This document shows, piece by piece, positions 43,501 to 53,600 of a DNA stretch of 64,000 nt. The stretch covers positions 1-64,000 of the forward strand of contig DCGR01000009.1 in assembly GCA_002315285.1 (NCBI GenBank). The letters are read 5' to 3'. Every line of letters begins with the position of its first letter. Position 1 is the stretch's first letter. This DNA is from Bacteroides sp. UBA1773. Lineage in GTDB: Bacteria; Bacteroidota; Bacteroidia; Bacteroidales; Bacteroidaceae. Both the position numbers and the translations under genes were made by a program. The notes under the pieces are model-generated. The model had not been told where the DNA came from. It searched no databases and worked only from the letters and a program-made list of their open reading frames with translations.

Positions 43501-46500
43501 ATGAAAAACGATTGTGTACAGTCGGATTACCCTAATCCGATTTCAATGCTGTCGTTGTGCAGATTTCTGAAGCTGTTCCTCTTGTTGCTGTGCTTCTCTG
43601 TAGGTACGGCATTTGCCGCCGATGCAGCGGCCAAGTCAGCGAAGTCTGTTGACGAGAGTAAAGCAGTGACCCAGTCAGGCATTACTGTGACTGGTGTTGT
43701 TACCGACCAGAACGGCGAGCCGATTATCGGTGCCAATGTGGTTGTAAAGGGAAACACCCAGACGGGTACGATTACGGACTTCGACGGAAACTTCACGCTG
43801 AACGTGCCGGCAAACTCGACCCTGGTTGTTTCGTTCGTGGGCTATGCCACCAAGGAGATTCCCGTGAAGGCAGGCCAGAAGAAACTGACAGTAGTCCTCT
43901 CCGACGACTCCGAGCAACTGGAGGAAGTCGTAGTCGTAGGTTACGGTGTCCAGAAGAAGGAGAGCGTTGTAGGTTCTATCGCCCAGGTGGGCAGCAAGGA
44001 CTTGCGCCGTGCTGGTAACTCATCCGACTTGACCGAGAGCCTCGCAGGCCAGATGCCAGGTCTTGTGTCCCTGTCGTCATCAGGCGAGCCTGGTGGTGTG
44101 CTCACGGGTGAGAGCTCCACAAGTATGTATATCCGTGGTAAAACGTCATGGAACGGTGGTAGCCCGCTGATTCTCGTGGATGGTGTCGAGCGTAACATGA
44201 ACAACATCGACGTGAACGAAGTAGAGCGCATCTCCATCCTGAAGGACGCATCCGCAACAGCCGTGTTCGGTGTGAAGGGTGCGAACGGTGTCATCCTGAT
44301 CACCACCAAGCGTGGTTCGGAAGGCAAGACGAAGCTGAACTTCAACTACACTCTGACCGGCAAGATGCTTTCGAAGCAGCCCGACAAGGCCGACTCCTAC
44401 GATGCCATGATGGTGAAGAACGAGTCCATCGAGCGCGAGGGTGTGCTGAACGAACCTTCCTGGAGCTTCTATGTTCCGCAGGATGTAATTAACCACTTCC
44501 GCAACCAGACAGCTGAGGAGGCCTTGATTTATCCGAATGTTGACTGGGAGAAGGCTCTGTTCAAGGATTTTGCTGTGAACACGCACCACATCACAGCCAG
44601 TGCACAGGGCGGATCGAACAAGATCCACTACTTCGGCTCTGTTTCCTACCTGCACGAGGGTGACCAGTTCAAGAAGTACGACAATGGCAAGGACTACAAG
44701 CCAAACTACGACTTCGACCGTCTGAACTTCCGCAGCAACATCGACTTCAACCTGACGAACACTACGCGTTTCAAGATCGACCTCTCCGGATTCTTCAGCC
44801 GCAAGAACACCAACTACAACAACGAGGGTTCCACAAGCCGTGCCGACGGGTGGATGTGGTCGGCCACCTACAACCTCGCTCCGAACCTGATGATCCCGAT
44901 GTACCCCGATGGCTATTGGGGTTGCTACTCCGATGGTGCCAACAGTTCGGCCAACCCGGCCGCCGTTGTGTATAACATCGGTCTGCGCCAGACCCGTGCC
45001 ACTTCCCTGAACGCCAACTTCAAGTTGGAACAGGATCTCGACATGATTACCAAGGGCCTGAAGTTCGAGGCGTCGCTCTATTACGACAACAACATCCGCT
45101 CCGAGGGTGGTATCTACGACAACACCAACCACGTGCGCGCGTCGGAGTCCTCCACCACCGTGGCCTACAAGTACATCGACTACTTGAACTACACGATAGC
45201 AAAGAAGACCAATCCGAACGCAGACGTTGCCGATTATACTTCTTACTATCCACGAAGCACCGACGATTACGACTGGATTCGTCCGGAGTGGTCAACCCGC
45301 GAGGAGGAAGTGGGCGACGGTAAGAACTGGACCAGCGGCATCCCTGTGATGCGCCGCATGGTGTATCAGGGCCAGCTGAGCTGGAACCGCAGCTTCGGCG
45401 TACACAACGCCTCCGCCATGGGCGTGTTCAAGCGCGAGGAATATGCCATGGGCTCCATGTTCAAGAAGTACCGTGAGGACTGGATCTTCCGTGCCACCTA
45501 CGACTACGACGGCCGCTACATGTTCGAGGCCAACGGTGCCTACAACGGTTCCGAGCAGTTCGGTCCGAACTACCGCTTCGAGTTCTTCCCATCGTTGGCC
45601 TTGGGCTGGTACCTCTCCAACGAGAAGTTCTGGAAGGTCGATTGGGTGAACCGCCTGAAGTTCCGTGGCAGCTGGGGTAAGGTCGGCGACGACAACATCT
45701 CCGGTTCGCGCTGGTTGTATTCTTCTCAGTATTCTACAGGCGGTAACAAAGCCCGCTTGAACAATTCTTACAGCGGAACCAGTCCGTACACTCTTTACAT
45801 GGAATCGGTAATCGGCAACCCCGACATCCACTGGGAAACCGCCACGAAGGTGAACGTCGGACTGGAAGCCGGCTTCCTGAAGGACATGTTCACCCTGAGC
45901 TTCGACTACTTCACCGAGGACCGCTACGACATCCTCCTGGCAGGTGGCTCGCGCTCCATCCCATGCTTCTTCGGTGCCACCGCCCCGAGCGCCAACCTGG
46001 GTAAGGTGAAGTCGCACGGCTTCGAGTTCGAGGTGGGCTTCAACAAGCAGATTACAAAGGACTTGGGCGTGTGGGTGAAGGCCAACTACAACCACAACCA
46101 GAACGAGATTCTCGAGAAGGACGACCCACAGTTGCAGTTCGACTACCTGAAGGCCAAGGGCTACCAGATAGGCCAGACCAAGAACAAGGTCAGTGCCGAG
46201 ATGTACACCAACTGGGACATGGTCTATGCCAGTGTACCGACCGAGAACAACGACAACCAGAAGCTTCCGGGCTACTGGAACATCATCGACTTCAATGGCG
46301 ACGGTGTGATCAAGGATTCCGACGATACGCCTCCTATAGGCTACTCCGAGATTCCGCAGAACACGGGTGCCGTTACCTTGGGCCTGGACTACAAGGGCTG
46401 GAGCTTCATGGCACAGTTCACTGGCGCCAACAACGCAACCCGCGTCATCAGCTTCGACAATTTCACCAGCTCTTATGACATGGTATATGCTGACAACCTG

Positions 46501-46827
46501 AACTACTGGTCGTTGAGCAATCCGACCGGTGACTCGTTCGTACCCCGCTGGAAGACTTCAGGCGAGAACACGGGAAGCTACTATGTATATGATGCCTCAT
46601 ACGTTCGTCTGCAGAACATCGAGCTGTCCTACACGTTCGACATGAAGAACGCCTTCTTCAAGAAGATTGGCTGCGACAACCTGCGCCTGTTCCTGAACGG
46701 CAACAACCTGTTCTTCTGGTCCGACCTGCCCGACGACCGTTCTACCACATACTCAGGCGGTAGCGCCACCGGTGGTGCATACCCGACCCTGAAACGTATT
46801 AACCTGGGTATTGACCTCTCATTCTAA
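43501..46827 (+). CDS. SusC-like TonB-dependent outer membrane transporter
   Basis: The 1108-residue protein has a signal peptide (ends AFAAD), a carboxypeptidase-regulatory-like domain at about residues 60-140 (GVVTDQNGEPIIGANVVVKG), the TonB-box-like EEVVVVGYG (about 141-149), a plug domain (GQMPGLVSL, DGVERNMNNIDVNEVERISILKDASATAVFG) and a long barrel. It imports oligosaccharides from the surface with its SusD partner, driven by TonB. The susD gene follows after 6 bp. Codons end strongly in C (AAC, GAC, TTC), which points to high expression. The glycan is not readable from SusC itself. Confidence 0.95.
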   Translation: MKNDCVQSDYPNPISMLSLCRFLKLFLLLLCFSVGTAFAADAAAKSAKSVDESKAVTQSGITVTGVVTDQNGEPIIGANVVVKGNTQTGTITDFDGNFTLNVPANSTLVVSFVGYATKEIPVKAGQKKLTVVLSDDSEQLEEVVVVGYGVQKKESVVGSIAQVGSKDLRRAGNSSDLTESLAGQMPGLVSLSSSGEPGGVLTGESSTSMYIRGKTSWNGGSPLILVDGVERNMNNIDVNEVERISILKDASATAVFGVKGANGVILITTKRGSEGKTKLNFNYTLTGKMLSKQPDKADSYDAMMVKNESIEREGVLNEPSWSFYVPQDVINHFRNQTAEEALIYPNVDWEKALFKDFAVNTHHITASAQGGSNKIHYFGSVSYLHEGDQFKKYDNGKDYKPNYDFDRLNFRSNIDFNLTNTTRFKIDLSGFFSRKNTNYNNEGSTSRADGWMWSATYNLAPNLMIPMYPDGYWGCYSDGANSSANPAAVVYNIGLRQTRATSLNANFKLEQDLDMITKGLKFEASLYYDNNIRSEGGIYDNTNHVRASESSTTVAYKYIDYLNYTIAKKTNPNADVADYTSYYPRSTDDYDWIRPEWSTREEEVGDGKNWTSGIPVMRRMVYQGQLSWNRSFGVHNASAMGVFKREEYAMGSMFKKYREDWIFRATYDYDGRYMFEANGAYNGSEQFGPNYRFEFFPSLALGWYLSNEKFWKVDWVNRLKFRGSWGKVGDDNISGSRWLYSSQYSTGGNKARLNNSYSGTSPYTLYMESVIGNPDIHWETATKVNVGLEAGFLKDMFTLSFDYFTEDRYDILLAGGSRSIPCFFGATAPSANLGKVKSHGFEFEVGFNKQITKDLGVWVKANYNHNQNEILEKDDPQLQFDYLKAKGYQIGQTKNKVSAEMYTNWDMVYASVPTENNDNQKLPGYWNIIDFNGDGVIKDSDDTPPIGYSEIPQNTGAVTLGLDYKGWSFMAQFTGANNATRVISFDNFTSSYDMVYADNLNYWSLSNPTGDSFVPRWKTSGENTGSYYVYDASYVRLQNIELSYTFDMKNAFFKKIGCDNLRLFLNGNNLFFWSDLPDDRSTTYSGGSATGGAYPTLKRINLGIDLSF

Positions 46828-46833
46828 AATGAC

Positions 46834-48660
46834 ATGACTATGAAAAGTATAAAAACCATATTCTACAGTTTGCTCTTTGCGGCAGTGCTTGCCGTTCCCA
46901 TGACATCCTGTAAGGACTATCTGGACAAGGCTCCGGATTCCGACATTTCCGACCAGGACGTGTATGGCGACTTTACCAGCTTCCAGGGCTTCGTGGAGCA
47001 GATGTACAAGTGCATCGCCGACCCAGACAAGTGTGGTGCATGGAACAATTATTCGTTTGCCGACGAGAACCTCGGTCCCGGTCAGTATGCGTTCGACCTC
47101 GGCAACTATTGGAATTCTTCCACCTATTTTTATGGCACGACTCCAAACCCCAACGACAACACCACGCGTAACCGCCGTATCTGGGAATGGGCATGGTATG
47201 CCATCCGTGTAGCCAACCTTGCAATCGCCAACCTCGAACCTGCCGAAGGTGCTGAAAGCGTGTTCCAGGGTACGGACGAGGAGAAGAACCTGTTGCTGGG
47301 TCAGGCCCTGTTCTTCCGTGGCTGGTTCTACTTCGAGATCTGCCGTTTCTGGGGTGGCATGCCTTACATCATACATCCCATCGGTGCTTCCGAGAACATG
47401 ACCACCGAGGAGTACAACCGTCTGAACTTCCGTGACACCGCGCTGCTGATGGCCGCCGATTTCGACAGGGCAGCACAGCTGTTACCCGAAGACTGGGACG
47501 ATACCACAGCCGGCCAGGCCACATCGGGTCACAACCACCAGCGCGTGAACAAGTACTTTGCTCTGGGCTACAAGGGCAAGGCACTGCTCTATGCCGCCAG
47601 CCCGATGATGCAGGAGGAAGCCACAGGCACTTCAAAAACCTGCTACGACTTCGATGGCAACCTGTGCAAGCAGGCTGCCGAGACGTTTGGCGAGTTGATC
47701 TCGCTCTGTGACCAGACTGGAGACTACAAGTTGCAGCCCAAGGCGACATACGATTACATCTTCTTCCGTTGGAACAACCAACGCCCCGGTGGCGATGAGG
47801 CCATCATGATGCCAACCATCTACGAGAACAATCGTACACGTTGGTCGGCCATGGGCCAAACCGTTCCCGCCGACCTCGGTATGAACAGTGGCGGTCCCGA
47901 CGTCCCGACCCACAACATCGTGAAGAACTTCTACATGGCCAACGGCCTGCCCATCGACGACCCCGATTCGGGTTACGACCCTCAGCATCCTTGGGATAAC
48001 CGCGAGTTCCGCTTCTACAACAACATCATCTATTACGGCGTGCGCATCAGTACCATTCCCAACTTGGAATTTGCCAACGGCCTGGAGACCGGTGGATTCC
48101 GTCGCACGATGTCGAAACCTACCCCGACGGGCTACTACCAGCGCAAGTTCAACGGCATGGGCGCCGATTACAACACCTCCTCAGTTGAGGGTCTGCAAGC
48201 ATTCTGTCCGTTCCTCCGCTTGGGAGACATCTACCTGATGTACGCCGAGGCTGTGAACTTCATGACCGGCGGCGGCCCTTCGGCCAAGGCAAGTAGCTGT
48301 AGCCTGACCGCCATCGATGCGGTGAATGCTATCCGTAACCGTGTGGAATTGCCCGACCTGACAGCAAAATACACGGCTGACAAGCAGGTGTTCTTCGACG
48401 ACCTGATCCAGGAGCGTGCCGCCGAGTTGTTCATGGAAGGCGCCCGTTTCTGCGACTTGCGCCGTTGGAACCTGAACTACGATCCCAAGTACCTGGACAA
48501 GACGGCTCTCGACTACGATTTGGATGCTGACGGCAATCCCTGCAACTTCTCAGAGCGCGTGGTCATCACCCGCACGGCTGCGAAGAAGCACAACTGGCTG
48601 CCAATCCAGGTGAAATACACGAAGATCTACCAAGGATTCGCCCAGAATCCGGGATGGTAA
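46834..48660 (+). CDS. SusD-like surface glycan-binding lipoprotein
   Basis: The signal peptide ends in the lipobox MTSC followed by Lys. The 608-residue protein shows the SusD/RagB fold: DYLDKAPDSDISDQDVY, the TPR-like region around RIWEWAWYAIRVANLAIANL and ALFFRGWFYFEICRFWGGMP, and the C-terminal FMEGARFCDLRRWN. It captures glycan on the surface and forms the lid on SusC. It follows susC by 6 bp. Either ATG 46834 or ATG 46840 could be used. Confidence 0.95.
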   Translation: MTMKSIKTIFYSLLFAAVLAVPMTSCKDYLDKAPDSDISDQDVYGDFTSFQGFVEQMYKCIADPDKCGAWNNYSFADENLGPGQYAFDLGNYWNSSTYFYGTTPNPNDNTTRNRRIWEWAWYAIRVANLAIANLEPAEGAESVFQGTDEEKNLLLGQALFFRGWFYFEICRFWGGMPYIIHPIGASENMTTEEYNRLNFRDTALLMAADFDRAAQLLPEDWDDTTAGQATSGHNHQRVNKYFALGYKGKALLYAASPMMQEEATGTSKTCYDFDGNLCKQAAETFGELISLCDQTGDYKLQPKATYDYIFFRWNNQRPGGDEAIMMPTIYENNRTRWSAMGQTVPADLGMNSGGPDVPTHNIVKNFYMANGLPIDDPDSGYDPQHPWDNREFRFYNNIIYYGVRISTIPNLEFANGLETGGFRRTMSKPTPTGYYQRKFNGMGADYNTSSVEGLQAFCPFLRLGDIYLMYAEAVNFMTGGGPSAKASSCSLTAIDAVNAIRNRVELPDLTAKYTADKQVFFDDLIQERAAELFMEGARFCDLRRWNLNYDPKYLDKTALDYDLDADGNPCNFSERVVITRTAAKKHNWLPIQVKYTKIYQGFAQNPGW

Positions 48661-48689
48661 TATGAACAGTAAAATTAATACGATAAGCA

Positions 48690-51600
48690 ATGAAAACATC
48701 ATACACTAAGATAGCGGCTCTCCTGTTCGCAGCCCTGTTGTCCTGTCCGGGCAACATGTCGGCCCAGCAGAAGGAGAAGTCGATCATCATCGAATCGTCC
48801 GTCAAGGACGAGAATGGTGCTCCCATCGCCAACGCCGAGGTGTTCAGCGGCAACGCCTACGCCCGTACGGATGCCGATGGCCGGTTCACCATCTCCGCGC
48901 CTGCAGGCAAGGCCCAGCTGATTATCGAGGCCGACGGTTACGACACCTTGGCAATGGCCATTGACGATGCTGCCAACGAAAGCGAGTTCAGCCTGAAGGC
49001 AAGCACGTTTCTCTACAATGTGAAGGATAAGGTGAATCTTGGCTTCCGTAAGGCATACGCTGGTGACATTGCCAGTGCATACACCAAGGTGAACACCGTT
49101 GACATGAACAAGTACGACCACCAGCTTTGGGCCGCCGACATCCTTGCCGGCCGTGCACAGGGCATGTTGGGCAGCAAGAACATCCGTGGCATCGGTACCG
49201 GCATCGACGTAGCTGCCGAGACCGACACGGGTGAGTCCATCGAATCGGCATCCAACAACGGAAACGCCCTCTACATCGTGGATGGCCTTCCCCGCGACAT
49301 CCAGTCGCTGCGCGCCGACGAAATCGAATCGATCACCGTGCTGAAGGACATCAATGCCACCGTCCTCTACGGAGCGCAGGCAGTGAACGGCGTAGTGCTC
49401 ATCACTACCAAGCGTGGTGCGGCTCACAAGAACTCGGCAACCTTCTCGGCCAACTACGGTCTGTCGTCGGCCATCGAGAAGCCCAAGTACCTGAATTCCG
49501 CCGACTACATGACGGCGTTCAACACCAACCGTGCGATGGACGGTCTGACTGCCCAGTACAGCGCGGATGAGATCGCCAACTACCGCAGCGGCAACAAGTA
49601 CCGCTATGCCAACAACGACTACTACTCGAGCGACAACCTGAAGAGCATGAAGAACTACTTCGACCTGCAGGGCGTGTTCGAGGGTGGTAACGACACCGCA
49701 CAGTACTATGCTACAGTGGGTTGGTACTCACAGGGCAGCATCTTGAACTTCGGTGAGTGGAAGAACGCCCGCAACAACATCTTCAACGTACGCGCCAACG
49801 TCGACCTGAAGATCAACGACTGGATCAAGACAGCCGTTGACGGTCTGGCACTGTTCGGCCAGAACAACACCGGCCGTGGCGACTACTGGGGCACGGCAGC
49901 CACCGAACGTCCGATGGAGTACTCTCCGCTGCTGCCCATCAGTCTGGTAAGCGGCGAGAGCGCATTGGCTACTGCAAATGCCAGCAAGTACATCATCGAC
50001 AACGCCTACATCCTCGGCGGTACGACTTCCTTCACCAGCAACCGTTTTGCCGACGGTCTGGCAGGAGGTACCTACTCGCGCGTGACCCGTAAGTTCTCGT
50101 TCAACAACCGCATCGACTTCGACCTGTCGCAGATTACCGAAGGCCTTTCGTTCCACACGAACGTCAGCTTCGACTTCTACAACGCGTTCGACCAGACGGT
50201 CTATAACACCTATTCCGTATATCAGCCCACCTGGGGCGACGGCGACAAGATCACTGCCCTGAAGCAGATTGGTACCGACAGCCGTCCTGGTACGCAGTCG
50301 GTAGGCAACACGTTGTTCCGCCGCCGTCTGGGCTTCTATGCACAGGCAGCCTACGACCGTACGTTCGACGACGTGCACCACTTTGTTGGTAACCTTCTTG
50401 TATATCATTCAGACCTGAAGATTTCCGGCACCTACCAGCCGGTGAAGGCTTCCCACCTCGGCCTGCAGCTGAACTACACCTACGACAAGAAATATATGGT
50501 TGACTTCAGCGGCAACTACGCTTGGTCGGTGAAGCTTCCCTCGGGCAACCGTGGCAGCATTTCCCCATCGGCCTCCCTGGGCTGGGTGATGAGCCGCGAG
50601 AACTTCCTGCAGGATGTGGAATGGATGGACTACCTGAAACTGAAGGCTTCCGCCGGTATCCTGAAATCAGACATTCCCGTGGGTGGCTACTACCTGTATG
50701 ATGGAGCCTATGTCACCTCAACTTCAATGTCCTGGTATGATGGAGGTAAAAGCCGCTCCAGCTATCTGTCATCGCGTGGTGCCAACAGCAGCCTTGGCTA
50801 TGCAGAGCGCAAGGAACTGAACGTCGGTCTGGAGGGCACGTTCTTCAACAAGAGTGTGACCGTTGATGCCAACGTGTTCTGGGAGAAGTACGGCAACCTG
50901 GTGGTACGTCCTACCTCGGCCTATCCAAGCTTCTATTCCGCCTTTGTGCCTTACGAGAACTACAACGAGGACACATACCGTGGCTTTGACCTTGGCGTGA
51001 AGTATCAGAAGAACTTCGGTGACTTCCGTTTCATGGCAGGCGTGAACATGCTGTACGTCGATTCCGAGCGCAAGATTGTCGATGAGGTATATCCGGCATC
51101 CAACATGTACCGTCGGGGCCATCCGCGTGACGCATACTTCGGACTGGAGTGTGAGGGCATCTTCCAGAGCCAGGCCGAAATTGACGCCTACGAACAGCAG
51201 CTGATCAACAGCAGGGCCGACAAGACCGACACAAGCTCACCCTGGGGATTCGGTACCGTGAAACCCGGTGACCTGAAATACAAGGATGTGAACGGTGATG
51301 GCTATATCAACTCGAACGACGAGACATATCTGGGCCGCTGGAATGCTCCCTTGAGCGGTGGTCTGGAACTGAACCTGGGTTACAAGGACTGGAACCTGTA
51401 CGTATTGGGTGAAAGCCGCTTCGGTGGCAATGGCTTCAAGGAAAGCAGCTACTACTGGATTGAATCTACCGACAAGTACTCTGAAATTGCCCTCAACAGC
51501 TGGACGGAGAGCAATAAGTCGGCAGCCTATCCGCGCATCACTACGCAGACGGGTGCCAACAACCTCCGCCGTTCTACCTTCTGGATGTACAAGACGGATT

Positions 51601-51800
51601 ACTTGCAGATTCGCAAGATTCAGCTTACTTACCAGATGCCCGACAATATCGCCAATGCGATTTATATGAAGAAGATGAGTGTATATTTGGATGCCACCAC
51701 CCCGTTCCGTTTCGGCGCGAACCGCGAGATCCTGGATATGGCGATTGGAGCAGAGCCAAACTACAGAACCTTCTCAATTGGATTCAAGTCAACATTCTAA
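48690..51800 (+). CDS. Second SusC-like TonB-dependent transporter
   Basis: The 1036-residue protein starts with a signal peptide (ends NMSAQ) and a carboxypeptidase-regulatory-like domain (SVKDENGAPIANAEVFSG, GRFTISAPAGK). The plug region holds AGRAQGMLGSKNIRGIG and VDGLPRDIQSLRADEIESITVLKDINATVLYG, and a long barrel ends FSIGFKSTF. The linker between regulatory domain and plug is unusual (VKDKVNLGFRKAYAGDIASAY), without a plain TonB box. It probably works with the susD gene that follows. Having two susCD pairs suggests uptake of two sizes or forms of a glycan. Confidence 0.94.
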   Translation: MKTSYTKIAALLFAALLSCPGNMSAQQKEKSIIIESSVKDENGAPIANAEVFSGNAYARTDADGRFTISAPAGKAQLIIEADGYDTLAMAIDDAANESEFSLKASTFLYNVKDKVNLGFRKAYAGDIASAYTKVNTVDMNKYDHQLWAADILAGRAQGMLGSKNIRGIGTGIDVAAETDTGESIESASNNGNALYIVDGLPRDIQSLRADEIESITVLKDINATVLYGAQAVNGVVLITTKRGAAHKNSATFSANYGLSSAIEKPKYLNSADYMTAFNTNRAMDGLTAQYSADEIANYRSGNKYRYANNDYYSSDNLKSMKNYFDLQGVFEGGNDTAQYYATVGWYSQGSILNFGEWKNARNNIFNVRANVDLKINDWIKTAVDGLALFGQNNTGRGDYWGTAATERPMEYSPLLPISLVSGESALATANASKYIIDNAYILGGTTSFTSNRFADGLAGGTYSRVTRKFSFNNRIDFDLSQITEGLSFHTNVSFDFYNAFDQTVYNTYSVYQPTWGDGDKITALKQIGTDSRPGTQSVGNTLFRRRLGFYAQAAYDRTFDDVHHFVGNLLVYHSDLKISGTYQPVKASHLGLQLNYTYDKKYMVDFSGNYAWSVKLPSGNRGSISPSASLGWVMSRENFLQDVEWMDYLKLKASAGILKSDIPVGGYYLYDGAYVTSTSMSWYDGGKSRSSYLSSRGANSSLGYAERKELNVGLEGTFFNKSVTVDANVFWEKYGNLVVRPTSAYPSFYSAFVPYENYNEDTYRGFDLGVKYQKNFGDFRFMAGVNMLYVDSERKIVDEVYPASNMYRRGHPRDAYFGLECEGIFQSQAEIDAYEQQLINSRADKTDTSSPWGFGTVKPGDLKYKDVNGDGYINSNDETYLGRWNAPLSGGLELNLGYKDWNLYVLGESRFGGNGFKESSYYWIESTDKYSEIALNSWTESNKSAAYPRITTQTGANNLRRSTFWMYKTDYLQIRKIQLTYQMPDNIANAIYMKKMSVYLDATTPFRFGANREILDMAIGAEPNYRTFSIGFKSTF

Positions 51801-51818
51801 TTGATAAAACAGTTGAAT

Positions 51819-53570
51819 ATGAAAAAGTTTAAATACTTGGTTTTGTTTCTGGCAGCCGTGCCGTTCGTCACTTCGTGTGAGGACCCCATGAAGCCCGAAA
51901 TTGAAAACATCAAATCATACGAGAAAGTTACCAAAAATCCGTACTGGTTCGAGGGTCTGTTGGACTATGCCTACGTGACCATCCCAACCTACGACTACAA
52001 GTTCGATGAGGTGGCTACTGACGATGCAGTGTCCAATGTGGCGAACAACAGCTATCGGAAGATTGCCATGGGAGGCTGGACTGCATCGAATGACCCAGAG
52101 AAACAGTGGGATGTCTGCTACAAGGCAATCATGAACCTGAACCAGTTCCTGAAATCAGTAAACGACGTAGTGTGGACTTCCGGCGGTTCTGCCGAGGCAC
52201 AGGCATTGAACAAGGCTTATGCGAAGCGTCTGTCAGGCGAGGCTTATGCATTGCGTGGCATCATGAAGTTCTATCTGCTCCGCAACCACGGTGGTGTGGG
52301 TGCCCTCAGTGGCACCCTGCTGGGTGTGCCCATCTATGACACTTACTTGAGCGAGACGGATATGAGCTATAATTTCGCAGGCACTCCGCGTGCCACCTTT
52401 GCCGAAGGTGTTGACAATGCACTGGCCGACCTTGACAAGGCCCTGACTTTCCTGCCCGAGCAATATGGTGACAAGGCAACTCCGGATGCCAAGTACAGCG
52501 ACCTGACCACAGACCAATATAACAAGGTGTGCGGCAAGGAAACCGTACAGCGCATCGATGGCCGCATCGTGAAGGCATACAAGGTCCGCCTGAACCTGCT
52601 GGCTGCCAGCCCTGCTTTCGGTACTACCAGCTGGGAAACTGCTGCCACTACCGCCGGCGACATGCTGAGAGATAACGGTGGTCTGGAGAACATCGACCCG
52701 ACGGGCAATGTTTGGTTCCTTGCAAGCCAGGTTTCTGCTGACATCTCCACGATGTCGAAGGAAAATATCTGGCGCCGCAGCTACCAGAACATCAATACCT
52801 GGGAAGGCAACAACTATCCTCCTTCGCAGTATGGCAAGGGTCAGGTGAACCCGACCCAGAACTTCGTGGATGCGTTCCCGATGCTGAACGGTTATCCCAT
52901 CAGTGACCCCAACTCGGGCTACGATGCAAAGAACCCGTATGCCAACCGCGACCCGCGTCTGGCACAGACCGTTGTGTATGACAAGAGCAAGGTTCGTGAC
53001 GCGGTCATCGACATCCTGAGTGGTGATACTGATGATGGGACAGACAAGGTCGCCACTTCAACTCGTACAGGTTACTACCTGCGCAAGCTGTTGCGTGAAG
53101 ACGTGAATATGACTACTGGCAAGACCAGCACGCAGTATCACCTCATCTACCATGTCCGTTTCACTGAAATGTACCTGGCATACGCCGAGGCAGCCAACGA
53201 GGCTTGGGGTCCTAACGGCAAGGGCTCATACGGCTTCTCGGCCAAGGATGTCATCGCAGCCATCCGCAAGCGTGCCGGCATCCAGCAGCCCGATGCTTAC
53301 CTGAACAGCATCACCAGTCCGGAAGCCATGCGTACCCTCATCCGCAACGAGCGCCGCCTTGAGCTCAGCTTTGAAAGTTTCCGCTTCTGGGACTTGCGCC
53401 GTTGGAATGCCAACCTGAACGAGACTGCAAAGGGTGTGAAGCTTGACAATGGAACTTACCAGAGCTATCCAGTGGAGGAACGTGCATACGGCAACCACAT
53501 GGTCTATGGTCCTATACCTGAGACAGAGATTACCAAGTTCCCCATCATCGAACAGAACCGAGGCTGGTAA
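51819..53570 (+). CDS. Second SusD-like surface lipoprotein
   Basis: The signal peptide ends with the lipobox VTSC. The 583-residue protein has the RagB/SusD pattern, including QWDVCYKAIMNLNQFL, GEAYALRGIMKFYLLRNHGG and the end region ERRLELSFESFRFWDLRRWN, and closes EQNRGW. I start at ATG 51819; the upstream in-frame TTG at 51801 is less likely. It lies 18 bp after its susC partner and 30 bp before a surface lipoprotein gene. Confidence 0.95.
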   Translation: MKKFKYLVLFLAAVPFVTSCEDPMKPEIENIKSYEKVTKNPYWFEGLLDYAYVTIPTYDYKFDEVATDDAVSNVANNSYRKIAMGGWTASNDPEKQWDVCYKAIMNLNQFLKSVNDVVWTSGGSAEAQALNKAYAKRLSGEAYALRGIMKFYLLRNHGGVGALSGTLLGVPIYDTYLSETDMSYNFAGTPRATFAEGVDNALADLDKALTFLPEQYGDKATPDAKYSDLTTDQYNKVCGKETVQRIDGRIVKAYKVRLNLLAASPAFGTTSWETAATTAGDMLRDNGGLENIDPTGNVWFLASQVSADISTMSKENIWRRSYQNINTWEGNNYPPSQYGKGQVNPTQNFVDAFPMLNGYPISDPNSGYDAKNPYANRDPRLAQTVVYDKSKVRDAVIDILSGDTDDGTDKVATSTRTGYYLRKLLREDVNMTTGKTSTQYHLIYHVRFTEMYLAYAEAANEAWGPNGKGSYGFSAKDVIAAIRKRAGIQQPDAYLNSITSPEAMRTLIRNERRLELSFESFRFWDLRRWNANLNETAKGVKLDNGTYQSYPVEERAYGNHMVYGPIPETEITKFPIIEQNRGW

Positions 53571-53600
53571 TTATTGTAGAAACGAATTAAAGAAAAGACA

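Noticed and set aside
44146..46095. Long minus-strand frames (267-328 codons) inside susC
   Set aside because: They mirror the GC-rich third codon positions of susC and are antisense shadows.
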